Assembly (NCBI GenBank): GCA_900553315.1
Contig: USCW01000014.1
Coordinates: forward strand, 1 to 18,855
Length of the DNA: 18,855 nucleotides
From: an uncultured Eubacteriales bacterium
Lineage (GTDB): Bacteria; Bacillota; Clostridia; Christensenellales; Aristaeellaceae
Reading direction: 5' to 3'
A program made the position numbers and the translations under genes. Below the pieces are notes generated by a model. That model was given only the letters and a program-made list of their open reading frames with translations, ran no database searches and was not told the DNA's origin. Positions within the stretch are counted from its first letter, which is position 1; each line of letters begins with the position of its first letter. Positions 1 to 6,360 of the stretch are shown here, piece after piece.

Positions 1-265
1 CCTTGCAAGTAGGTTATGGTCACGGCGGCTGACAGAGCCGCCGCGACCTGCCGACATTGGGCACCTATAGTTAGAGGAGCGATCAGGCGAAGGTTTCCAA
101 AGGGCGAGCGCAAAGCCGCCAGACGGGCTCCGTCCTTTGGTCGTGCCTGAAGGGCACGAAGCTGTACCTTGTCTCCTTCCGCAGAAGGAGGGTGACCATT
201 CGCGGAGCGAATGGTGGAAGATATTCCCCTCCCCTACTGCAACAGGAGCCCCACGACCGCCCCAC
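1..265. repeat. Hairpin-rich intergenic repeat; copy of the window-end repeat
   Basis: No credible gene lies here. The stretch is a chain of short perfect hairpins: gcggct/agccgc near 24-40, cgtgcc/ggcacg near 143-159, ctccttc/gaaggag near 173-190, and accattcg/cgaatggt at about 197-217. Bases 12-39 recur with a single mismatch at 18828-18855, in the same orientation, so the window is bracketed by two copies of one dispersed element. The only frame in it (minus, 83-265) is arginine- and proline-rich low-grade translation with no homology I recognise. I infer a dispersed structured intergenic repeat; its full length and family cannot be set because the right-hand copy is cut by the window edge. 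Confidence 0.55.
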
Positions 266-275
266 ACATAAAACC

Positions 276-305
276 AGCGGATGCTGCTTTTCAGCAGTAT
301 CCGCT
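276..305 (+). terminator. Terminator-like hairpin before the PRC-barrel gene
   Basis: A stem of about 13 pairs (agcggatgctgct against agcagtatccgct, one G-T pair) closes a loop of about four bases (tttc). On the plus strand it is followed by aattggcattttt, a T-run displaced by several bases; on the minus strand it is followed by ggttttat. It probably ends transcription of a gene to the left of the window, or separates the repeat block from the gene at 365. Confidence 0.45.
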
Positions 306-364
306 AATTGGCATTTTTACGCTTTTCTCCTCATAGGCTTTCAGGGCAAAGGCAGGTGCTGGCT

Positions 365-607
365 ATGACGCTGAGCGAATTAAAAAGCAAGGACGTGGTA
401 AACACGCTGGACGGGCGCTGCATCGGCAAGCCCATGGATTTGGAATTCGACCCCATGGACGGGCGCGTGACTGCCATGGTAGTGCCGGGAGAATTCAACC
501 TTTGGGACATGCTGCGGGGGGAAAAGTGCGGCATTGTCATTCCGTGGGGAAACATCTGCAAGATTGGGGATGATGTGATCCTCGTGGACATGACGGGGAT
601 CTGTTGA
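365..607 (+). CDS. YlmC/YmxH-type PRC-barrel protein
   Basis: An 80-residue protein starting MTLSELKSKDVVNTLDGRCI. It matches the small single-domain PRC-barrel proteins annotated as the YlmC/YmxH sporulation family in Bacillota: an opening 'L..KDVV...DG..IG...DLEFD' strand, a central 'GRV.AMVVPG' strand and the closing 'I.IPW.NI.KIGDDVILVD' segment. The frame can be extended to a TTG at 308, but the family begins just before the SELKSKDVVN segment, so I place the start at the ATG at 365, with a modest GGCAGGTG just upstream. Biochemical function is unknown in the family; PRC barrels are binding modules, and the B. subtilis members are linked to sporulation-stage expression. It stands alone. 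Its 3' end overlaps, antisense, the open frame described at 537-920. Confidence 0.85.
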   Translation: MTLSELKSKDVVNTLDGRCIGKPMDLEFDPMDGRVTAMVVPGEFNLWDMLRGEKCGIVIPWGNICKIGDDVILVDMTGIC

Positions 608-920
608 TTGATGCCGTTTGAAAGCAGGCGGTCAAGCGATCCGTCAGCTTAGAAAGCCACGCGGGAAACGGCTGTGTGCCATGGAAGCGATAACAGGTAT
701 CGTCGTCATACCGCAGGAAAAGCGACCATGCAGCGCCGCTTGCGGGATTTCCCTGCGCTGCGCTATCCTGCACGGTTTGCAGCGCCTGTGCAGTCCATGC
801 GAGCAGCTCCTTGATCTCTTCCGCACGCAGAAAGCGCACGTCCTGCTTCTCCGCCTGCCGCCAGACGACAAGATATGCAAAGGCATCGCCTACGCTGCCA
901 ACGAATTGTGCGGTATTGCC
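537..920 (-). pseudogene. Uncharacterised open frame downstream of ugd, probably a remnant
   Basis: Directly after the ugd stop codon the same reading frame stays open for 127 codons to the stop at 537. The part from about 612 to 880 reads like real protein: 'AYLVVWRQAEKQDVRFLRAE', then a hydrophilic helix, 'SLFLRYDDDTCYRFHGTQPF' and 'WLSKLTDRLTACF'. No ATG opens it; the only usable start is a GTG at 839, which has no obvious ribosome binding site. The first 42 bases after the ugd stop (879-920) are the end of the MITE-like repeat seen at 16596-16637. The last 70 bases run antisense over the PRC-barrel gene. I infer a gene remnant whose 5' part was lost or replaced at the repeat boundary; a real 100-aa protein from the GTG is the alternative. 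I do not recognise the family. Confidence 0.4.
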
Positions 921-921
921 T
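879..921 (-). repeat. Single end of the MITE-like repeat abutting the ugd stop
   Basis: Read on the minus strand from 920, 42 consecutive bases, beginning ggcaataccgcacaa, are identical to 16596-16637. The identity ends abruptly inside gccttt. The terminal base and the adjacent TA dinucleotide (922-923) form the ugd TAA stop. No opposite terminal repeat was found between 1 and 880, so only one end is present. Confidence 0.7.
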
Positions 922-2180
922 TAATCCCGCTGGAAAATATCCCGCGTATACACCTTTTCCGCCACATCGGTCAAGCTTGCGTCAAAGCGGTTGGCAACGA
1001 TCACGTTGCTCTTTTCCTTGAACGCGTCCAGATCATTCACGACCAGACTGCCGAAGAACGTCGCGCCGTCCGCCAGCGTCGGCTCGTAAATAATCACCTG
1101 CGCGCCCTTGGCCTTAATGCGCTTCATCACGCCCTGAATCGCGCTCTGCCGGAAGTTGTCGCTGTTGCTCTTCATGGTCAGGCGATATATGCCGATCACC
1201 ACGGTCTTTTCCCTCGCGGGGTTGTAGCCGTTGTCCTCCTCATAGCCGTAATAGCCCGCCTTGTGCAGAATGCGATCTGCAATGAAGTCCTTGCGGGTGC
1301 GGTTGCTTTCCACAATGGCCTCGATCAAATTCTCCGGCACATCCTGATAATTGGCCAGCAGCTGCTTGGTATCCTTGGGCAGACAATAGCCTCCGTAGCC
1401 GAAGCTGGGGTTATTGTAGTGCGTGCCGATGCGCGGGTCGAGGCACACGCCCTCAATGATTTTCGCGGTGTTCAGGCCCTTCATCTCCGCATAGGTATCC
1501 AGCTCGTTGAAATAGCTGACGCGCAGCGCCAGATACGTATTGGCGAAAAGCTTCACCGCCTCCGCCTCCGTGAAGCCCATGAACAGCGTGTCGATGTTTT
1601 CCTTGATTGCGCCCTCCTGCAGCAGCCTTGCGAATACGTGCGCCACTTTCGTCAGCTCCGCGCTGTCCGGGTCGGTGCCCACAATAATGCGGCTGGGGTA
1701 CAGGTTATCGTACAGCGCCTTGGATTCCCGCAGGAATTCCGGGCTGAACAGAATGCGCTCCGAGTTCATTTTCTTTCGAACGGCCACTGTATAGCCCACG
1801 GGGATCGTGGACTTGATGACCATATAGGCCTGCGGGTTCACCCGCATGACCTGCGCGATCACAGCCTCCACCGCCGAGGTATCAAAGAAATTTTTCTGGG
1901 AATCGTAGTTGGTCGGCGCCGCAATAATAACCAGATCAGCGTCCCCATAGGCCGCGTCGCCGTCCAGCGTCGCGCACAGCTGCAAGGACTTATGGGTCAG
2001 AAAATCCTCGATCTCTTTATCCTGAATCGGCGACTGCCGCCGATTGATCTTCTCCACCTTTTCCGGGATAATGTCCACGCACGTCACCTCATGGTGCTGT
2101 GAAAGCAGCACCGCAAGGCTCAGCCCCACGTAGCCCGTACCCGCCACCGCGATTTTCAGCTGTTCAAAGGAACGCATCAT
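921..2180 (-). CDS. ugd: UDP-glucose 6-dehydrogenase (UDP-glucose/GDP-mannose dehydrogenase family)
   Basis: A 419-residue NAD-dependent cytoplasmic enzyme that oxidises UDP-glucose to UDP-glucuronate, a precursor for capsule, exopolysaccharide or teichuronic-type polymers. An N-terminal Rossmann fold shows IAVAGTGYVGLSLA, followed by the family segments IKSTIPVGYT and FSPEFLRESKALYDNLYPSR (about 146-164). The catalytic cysteine is in GYGGYCLPKDT (Cys266). The C-terminal UDP-binding domain ends VYTRDIFQRD, as is usual, so the protein is full length. I chose the ATG pair at 2180/2177 because GGAAAGGGAGAAG sits just upstream; the frame extends to 2228 without a ribosome binding site. A perfect promoter lies at 2273-2301. 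No glycosyltransferase neighbours are visible, so the polymer it serves is unknown. Closely related UDP-sugar dehydrogenases cannot be fully excluded. Confidence 0.93.
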   Translation of the reverse strand: MMRSFEQLKIAVAGTGYVGLSLAVLLSQHHEVTCVDIIPEKVEKINRRQSPIQDKEIEDFLTHKSLQLCATLDGDAAYGDADLVIIAAPTNYDSQKNFFDTSAVEAVIAQVMRVNPQAYMVIKSTIPVGYTVAVRKKMNSERILFSPEFLRESKALYDNLYPSRIIVGTDPDSAELTKVAHVFARLLQEGAIKENIDTLFMGFTEAEAVKLFANTYLALRVSYFNELDTYAEMKGLNTAKIIEGVCLDPRIGTHYNNPSFGYGGYCLPKDTKQLLANYQDVPENLIEAIVESNRTRKDFIADRILHKAGYYGYEEDNGYNPAREKTVVIGIYRLTMKSNSDNFRQSAIQGVMKRIKAKGAQVIIYEPTLADGATFFGSLVVNDLDAFKEKSNVIVANRFDASLTDVAEKVYTRDIFQRD

Positions 2181-2272
2181 TCTTCTCCCTTTCCATCTGC
2201 CGCTCGGAAGCCGTATATCAAGATTCATCCGATGCCTTGTGAGAAGCTATCCTGCACGAAAGTTCATGCTTC

Positions 2273-2301
2273 ATTATACTAGCGCTGAAAAAATGTGTCA
2301 A
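2273..2301 (-). promoter_or_regulatory. Consensus sigma-A promoter of ugd
   Basis: On the minus strand TTGACA (2296-2301) and TATAAT (2273-2278) are both perfect matches and are separated by exactly 17 bases. The predicted transcript would have a leader of roughly 85 nt before the ugd start at 2180. Confidence 0.85.
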
Positions 2302-2316
2302 CCGCCGGTAAAGGCC

Positions 2317-2331
2317 GTCAGCAACGCTGAC
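2317..2331. other. Short palindrome upstream of the ugd promoter
   Basis: A perfect 6-bp inverted repeat, gtcagc-aac-gctgac, lies about 15 bp upstream of the ugd -35 box, between it and the recombinase terminator. It could be a protein-binding site or chance; on the plus strand it is followed by four T's. Confidence 0.3.
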
Positions 2332-2342
2332 TTTTGCACAAC

Positions 2343-2379
2343 AAAAAAGCAGAAGGAAGCCGAAGCAGCTTCCTTCTGC
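2343..2379 (-). terminator. Rho-independent terminator of the recombinase gene
   Basis: On the minus strand an 11-12-bp stem, gcagaaggaagc paired with gcttccttctgc, is followed immediately by six T's (2343-2348 as A's on the plus strand). It starts 17 bases past the recombinase stop codon and insulates the ugd promoter from recombinase transcription. Confidence 0.85.
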
Positions 2380-2395
2380 ACGCAAGGAGGCGAGG

Positions 2396-4096
2396 TTACT
2401 TGCCAGCCATCTGGCGCTCGGCCTGCTCGATGAGGCGCTTCCCAGTGCCACCAGCAGCACAGTCAGAAAACCTCGATTTATGGCCATTTCCGGGCAATAC
2501 ACCTTGCGCGGAATCTCCGCAGGTCAAGCGAATGTCCAGACAAATTTCTGTGCCGTCCGTTCCCATCGGCGTTACGTCAATGCGCTCGATTACTTCATCA
2601 ATCAGGTGCGGGGTGATGGCCTCCGGGGAAGGTACCGTGCGCACCAACGCAAGCACCCTGCGGATGGCATCCACACGCTGATCCGTTTGGTTAGATTCGT
2701 TCTTCTGTTCGGTAAGCCCTGCAATGCTTTCCTCCAACTGAGCAATTTGTGGACGAAGCTCCGCATTGAAAGCGATAAAATCCTCATCGGTAATCTGCCC
2801 GTCCGCATTATATGCAAGGAGCTTGGTGCGCCGCTGCTTGAGCTTTTCCAGCTCCTTCTGCTTTGCCTGAATGATGTCTTGCAGCTTTTCTCCAGGCGAT
2901 AGATTGCGCAGCTGCTCCAGCAAATCGGTCATAGCCTGATCGGCTTCGGCAGAGAAGGTTTGGAACACCTGAAAGAGCGCCTGCTTGATTTCGGACTCCC
3001 AAATGTGACGGGAAGGGCAGGTATGCGTTCCGTGGCGCTTTTTATGCGCGCAGACCCAGGAGCTGTTCGGGACGCTCTTTTTGCCAAAGCTCGTGGAGCT
3101 GACACGGTGATAGACCGTCCCGCAATGGGTACAATACATCTTACAGGAAAGCAGGTTGGCGTGGGTGTACTGTCCTCGATGACGCTTGACATCCTCACTT
3201 CGTTTGAGAAGAACCGCATTAGCCTTTTCCCAAAGCTCCTCAGACACAATAGCTGGAACCTGCGCGTCTTTGTGCATGACCCATTTTTCCTGCGGCAGTC
3301 GTATAGCCCGCTTTTCAAAAGGATCGCTGATTGTTGTTTTTCCGCCGCAGAACCAGCCCTTGTATTTGGGATTGCGAATGACCTGCGACATGGTTGCGTG
3401 ATTGATTTTTCCGCCATCAATGCCTCGCAAGCCCTGTGCGTAGTAGTATTTCTCAAGCTGATTCAGACTGTAGCTGCCCGTGGCGAAGCGCTCATACAGG
3501 TCGCGCACAAAGGCCGCCTGCGCTTCGTTGATGATCAGTCCCTTATCCACATAGTCATAGCCGTAAATACGGTTGCTGCCGTAGATACGCCCGTTCTTGA
3601 TAGCTTGTTTCGCACCGAACTTCACGCGGGAGGAGATTTTGCGGGATTCATCCTGCGCGATACCAGACATGATAATCAGCCGCAGCTCGCTGTCCGGATC
3701 CAGGGTATTGATATTGTCGCTGACGAAATACATGCCGATCCCCTCGCGCAGCAGCTCCCGTGTATAGGTCAGCGAGTCCAGCGTATTCCGGGCAAAACGG
3801 GAAACTTCTTTGGTCAAGATCAGATCGAACTTATGTGCCTTAGCTTCCTCGATCATACGAAGAAACTGAACACGTCCGTTGACGCTTGTACCAGAGATAC
3901 CTTCGTCCACAAAGCCAGGATAGTAGCGCCAGTTTGGAACATTGTGGATCATGTGAACGAAGTAATCATCCTGATTGCGGATGGAGGTTGCCTGCTCGTC
4001 CTTATCCGTTGACACACGGGCATAGAACGTGACGCGCAGCGGTAAATCGTAAATGGAGCGGCTTTTCAGCTGCTCTCGAAGCGAATACAAATCCAT
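2396..4096 (-). CDS. Large serine recombinase (site-specific integrase family)
   Basis: A 566-residue large serine recombinase, the class that integrates and excises phages, integrative elements and gene-interrupting elements. Residues 21-165 are the resolvase catalytic domain: nucleophile Ser29 in FYARVSTDKDEQ and the arginine motif EVSRFARNTLDS (Arg100, Arg103). Then come the recombinase domain (about 175-300), a zinc ribbon with Cys322/Cys325 (CTHCG) and Cys349/Cys360, a coiled coil at about 405-470 and a C-terminal strand region 'EVIERIDVTP'. All expected parts are present, so it is probably functional. The ATG at 4096 is preceded by CTGGAGGG. A 50-aa gene ends 38 bp upstream on the same strand and probably forms one transcript with it. 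No other phage or conjugation genes are nearby, so it stands as a solo recombinase. Target site and cargo cannot be determined; I saw no convincing attachment repeats. Confidence 0.92.
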   Translation of the reverse strand: MDLYSLREQLKSRSIYDLPLRVTFYARVSTDKDEQATSIRNQDDYFVHMIHNVPNWRYYPGFVDEGISGTSVNGRVQFLRMIEEAKAHKFDLILTKEVSRFARNTLDSLTYTRELLREGIGMYFVSDNINTLDPDSELRLIIMSGIAQDESRKISSRVKFGAKQAIKNGRIYGSNRIYGYDYVDKGLIINEAQAAFVRDLYERFATGSYSLNQLEKYYYAQGLRGIDGGKINHATMSQVIRNPKYKGWFCGGKTTISDPFEKRAIRLPQEKWVMHKDAQVPAIVSEELWEKANAVLLKRSEDVKRHRGQYTHANLLSCKMYCTHCGTVYHRVSSTSFGKKSVPNSSWVCAHKKRHGTHTCPSRHIWESEIKQALFQVFQTFSAEADQAMTDLLEQLRNLSPGEKLQDIIQAKQKELEKLKQRRTKLLAYNADGQITDEDFIAFNAELRPQIAQLEESIAGLTEQKNESNQTDQRVDAIRRVLALVRTVPSPEAITPHLIDEVIERIDVTPMGTDGTEICLDIRLTCGDSAQGVLPGNGHKSRFSDCAAGGTGKRLIEQAERQMAGK

Positions 4097-4134
4097 TGGA
4101 ATCCCTCCAGCGTTTATTCGCCTTGATTGTAGGG

Positions 4135-4287
4135 CTAACTGGTTGCTGACGCAAGGATGCGGCCGCTGCTTTCCAGAATTTGCCGATGGGCAAGAATTTT
4201 TTGAGATTCATCTATCGTGAGAAGTTTTCGATCAACCAAGGCTTGAAGATAGTAGTCATACCAAAAAAGATAGGCGGAAGCGTTCAA
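4135..4287 (-). CDS. 50-aa protein encoded just upstream of the recombinase
   Basis: A TTG start at 4287, preceded by AGAGAGGTG at good spacing, opens a 50-codon frame ending with TAG at 4135-4137. The protein begins MNASAYLFWYDYYLQALVDR and continues KLLTIDESQKILAHRQILES before a short serine-rich tail. It is dense in aromatic residues in the first half. The second half, 'LVDRKLLTIDESQKILAHR', has the helix-turn-helix-like hairpin pattern of SHOCT-type oligomerisation segments (helix, a 'LLT.DE' turn, helix). It lies 38 bp before the recombinase ATG on the same strand, so the two are probably cotranscribed. I do not recognise a named family; a recombination directionality factor or recombinase-associated accessory protein is a reasonable inference, not shown. 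Confidence 0.6.
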   Translation of the reverse strand: MNASAYLFWYDYYLQALVDRKLLTIDESQKILAHRQILESSGRILASATS

Positions 4288-4395
4288 AGGATAGCACCTC
4301 TCTTGATAGCGTTTAATTTTTCTCGTTTGTGTACAGCTAGTATGCGCTGATTTTCCGAAGACTTATGCGGTAAAAGTGTGTTGTGCCTATGAAAA

Positions 4396-4420
4396 AGCGT
4401 CCCTCAAGATGAAGGACGCT
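4396..4420 (-). terminator. Terminator downstream of the vestigial minus-strand frame
   Basis: A 10-bp stem (agcgtccctc with gaaggacgct, one G-T pair) with a 5-base loop is followed on the minus strand by a run of five T's (4392-4396 as A's). It lies about 28 bp past the stop codon of the coding-like fragment at 4448-4620, as expected for a decayed gene that kept its terminator. Confidence 0.7.
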
Positions 4421-4447
4421 GCTTGGGCATATGGTAATTTTATGAAG

Positions 4448-4620
4448 TCAGTTCTGGGCTTTTTGCAGCTGCTGCACTTCCGGCAGCGTGAGCCTTGTCA
4501 GTACCGCCACCTGTGTTAAGGTACAATACAATGCGGCGACTGATACATTTTTGTATACCTCGCCGCTTCGGCCTGATGATGTATTTGAGATCTTGCCGAA
4601 AAATATAACTTTTGTGTTCA
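4448..4620 (-). pseudogene. C-terminal gene remnant between rpe-like gene and recombinase cassette
   Basis: A minus-strand frame with no start codon runs to a TGA at 4448-4450. Its last part, 'TLTQVAVLTRLTLPEVQQLQ' followed by KAQN, looks like the amphipathic C-terminal helix pair of a real protein, similar in style to the tails of Rpn-type PD-(D/E)XK transposase-associated proteins ('...TGL...EV..L'). It is closed upstream by a stop near 4625 and followed by a good terminator at 4396-4420. I infer a decayed gene; chance open frame is the alternative. The rest of 4288-4784 shows only AT-rich spacer, a palindrome and terminators. Confidence 0.35.
4533..4566. repeat. Inverted repeat gcggcga...tcgccgc
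   Basis: A perfect 7-bp inverted repeat, gcggcga (4533-4539) and tcgccgc (4560-4566), encloses a further 4-bp inner pairing (gatac/gtata region). It lies inside the remnant frame. Possible structural or binding site; no assigned role. Confidence 0.35.
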
Positions 4621-4730
4621 GCTCCGCTTATGGGTAATGGCCTCTATTGGAGGAATTACAGCTCCCGTATTTTGTTGCCGCAGAGATTCCATGATTGCAC
4701 TTCTGAAAATGAAAAGTTCAGTATAGCAAA

Positions 4731-4758
4731 GACTCCGACAACTCTCCCTGTCGGAGTC
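4731..4758 (-). terminator. Terminator of the sugar-transport operon
   Basis: A perfect 10-bp stem, gactccgaca with tgtcggagtc, and an 8-base loop lie 27 bp beyond the epimerase stop codon. The minus-strand tail is tttgct, a short T-run; the plus-strand tail tctgttgttt is also T-rich. Confidence 0.75.
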
Positions 4759-4784
4759 TCTGTTGTTTCTCTATGATTCTCTTC

Positions 4785-5441
4785 TCATCCGCAGACGGCT
4801 CGCAGCTCCTCGATATGCTGCCCCAGCAGTCCGTCGGGCTTGAAAATACTCGACGTGCCTGCGACAAAAATGTTCGCGCCCGCCGCACGCATCATGCGTG
4901 CGTTTTCGAGGCTCACGTTGCCGTCACATTCAATGTCGATGTGCTGATAGCCGCGCTCGTCCAGCATTTTGCGCGTTGCTTCGATCTTCTGCTTGGCGCA
5001 GGAAACCAGCTTCTGTCCTGCAAAGCCCGGATTCACGGTCATCAGCAGCACGCCGTCAATGTCGTCCAGCAGACAGTCCAGCGCTTGGATCGGAGTGCCG
5101 GGGTTCAGCGCGACCATGGGCTTTGCACCCATTTTGCGAATGGCTTGCAGCGAACGCAGAATGTGATACCCGGCCTCGTAGTGAACGGATACGTAGTCGC
5201 CCGGGCCGATGGGGAACCATTCCAGCTTCTGCTCGGGGTCGGCGATCATCAGGTGAATATCCAGCGGAATATCCGATTCCCGCTTCAGGAAACGGCAGAA
5301 GTCCGTGCCCAGCGTGTAGTTGGGGACGAAGGTGCCGTCCATAATGTCCACATGCAGATATTCGATGCCATGCTCCTTCATGGTGGCCAGCTGCTCGCGG
5401 ATATTGCCGAAGTCCGCGCACATAATCGAGGGTGAAATCAT
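4785..5441 (-). CDS. Ribulose-phosphate 3-epimerase family enzyme, D-allulose-6-phosphate 3-epimerase-like
   Basis: A 218-residue cytoplasmic TIM barrel that inverts C3 of a ketose phosphate. The metal and acid/base residues of the family are all in place: His30 and Asp32 (HVDIMDG), His63 (DIHLMI) and Asp173 (IECDG). Several positions look more like E. coli AlsE than housekeeping Rpe: SPSIMC at the N-terminus rather than PSIL, MTVNPGFAGQ rather than SVNPGFGGQ, and VAGTSSIF at the phosphate site. The ATG at 5441 is chosen for AAAGGGAGCGAGAG upstream; the frame is open to 5507 but overlaps the preceding gene's tail region. It is the last gene of the ABC-transport operon, 67 bp after the second permease, with a hairpin in between. 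A general Rpe cannot be excluded. Confidence 0.85.
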   Translation of the reverse strand: MISPSIMCADFGNIREQLATMKEHGIEYLHVDIMDGTFVPNYTLGTDFCRFLKRESDIPLDIHLMIADPEQKLEWFPIGPGDYVSVHYEAGYHILRSLQAIRKMGAKPMVALNPGTPIQALDCLLDDIDGVLLMTVNPGFAGQKLVSCAKQKIEATRKMLDERGYQHIDIECDGNVSLENARMMRAAGANIFVAGTSSIFKPDGLLGQHIEELRAVCG

Positions 5442-5468
5442 GCTCTCGCTCCCTTTCTTTTTTGAAAA

Positions 5469-5501
5469 GCGTCCTCCCCGCTTCCGTGCGAAGGAGGATG
5501 C
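5469..5501 (-). terminator. Attenuator-like hairpin between permease and epimerase
   Basis: On the minus strand gcatcctcc pairs with ggaggacgc (one mismatch) and is followed by TTTTC. It sits inside the 67-bp gap between the second permease and the epimerase, so it may reduce rather than stop transcription into the epimerase gene. Confidence 0.5.
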
Positions 5502-5508
5502 TTTCATT

Positions 5509-6360
5509 TTATCCCTTTACTGCACCTGCGGCAATACCCTTAACAATGTGCTTCTGCATCACAATGTAAAAAATTACGATTGGCAGGGTGGAAACGACGA
5601 AGCCCGCGAGGATTAGATTCCATTGGTTGCTGTAGGTGCCGTAGAAATACTGCTGAGACACCGGCAGGGTCATGGGCTTCTTCGTGCCGTAGACGAGGAA
5701 AGCCACCAGATATTCGCCCCAGACCCACAGCGCGTTCAGCACGGCAATGGTCGCCAGCACCGGCTTCATCAGCGGCAGCACAATGCTGAAGAACATCCGC
5801 GGGCGGCTGCATCCGTCGATGATGGCTGCTTCCTCGATCTCGATGGACATGCCCGTGGCATAGCTGCGGGCGAGGAAGATGGGTACGGGCATACCCATGG
5901 CGATATACACCAGCGCAAGGCCGATGAGGTTGCCTGTCAAGCCGATCTGGCGCACGACGATAATCATCGCGACCATGTAAACCTGAAAGGGCACGAACAG
6001 GGTGGACATAATGGCCAGATTCAGGCCGGTGGAAAGCTTGGACTTCCACCGGGCCAGCGCGTAGCCCGCCATAGCGGCAACCAGACAGGTGAGGCTCGTC
6101 ACGACCACGACCATGGCTACGCTGGTCAGGAAGGAGGAAACGAAGTAATCGTCCTCCAGAATCCGGGCGTAGTTTTCCAGATTCAGGAACGTGGGCAGCG
6201 TCGTAGCGGAGACGGAAATTTCGCCCTTCGTCTTAAAGGAGTTCAGCACGACGAAGTACAGCGGCGCGAGGAAGATAACAGCCATGACCCAGACCAGCAC
6301 GGTCTGCGCCGCGTGACCGACGCGAATGTGATGCGTCTTTGCAACAGGCTTCGTGCTCAT
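5509..6360 (-). CDS. Carbohydrate ABC transporter permease, MalG type
   Basis: A 283-residue inner-membrane subunit of a CUT1-type sugar importer. It has an N-terminal membrane segment (about 17-42), a periplasm-side loop with 'NLENYARILED', five further hydrophobic segments, and the EAA loop that contacts the ATPase, EEAAIIDGCSRPRMFFSIVL (about 178-197). The C-terminal end '..KHIVKGIAAGAVKG' is typical of MalG homologues. Its ATG overlaps the upstream permease stop as ATGA, and GGAGGAGAAG lies in the end of that gene, indicating translational coupling. No ATPase gene is in the window; CUT1 importers in Bacillota commonly borrow a shared MsmK-type ATPase encoded elsewhere. Confidence 0.93.
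   Translation of the reverse strand: MSTKPVAKTHHIRVGHAAQTVLVWVMAVIFLAPLYFVVLNSFKTKGEISVSATTLPTFLNLENYARILEDDYFVSSFLTSVAMVVVVTSLTCLVAAMAGYALARWKSKLSTGLNLAIMSTLFVPFQVYMVAMIIVVRQIGLTGNLIGLALVYIAMGMPVPIFLARSYATGMSIEIEEAAIIDGCSRPRMFFSIVLPLMKPVLATIAVLNALWVWGEYLVAFLVYGTKKPMTLPVSQQYFYGTYSNQWNLILAGFVVSTLPIVIFYIVMQKHIVKGIAAGAVKG

Noticed and set aside
83..265. 60-codon minus-strand open frame in the left repeat
   Set aside because: It lies wholly in hairpin-rich repeat sequence, with no ribosome binding site; judged repeat-derived.
618..2102. 494-codon plus-strand open frame
   Set aside because: Antisense shadow of ugd and the frame after it; its composition (many His, Arg, Leu, Val and Gln) is what GC-rich genes give on the complementary strand. 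No ribosome binding site or recognisable motif.
2960..4012. 350-codon plus-strand open frame
   Set aside because: Antisense shadow of the serine recombinase, whose catalytic motifs are unambiguous.
2230..4784. Attachment-site direct repeats around the recombinase
   Set aside because: I compared the flanks by eye and found no direct repeat longer than chance; boundaries need comparison with other genomes.
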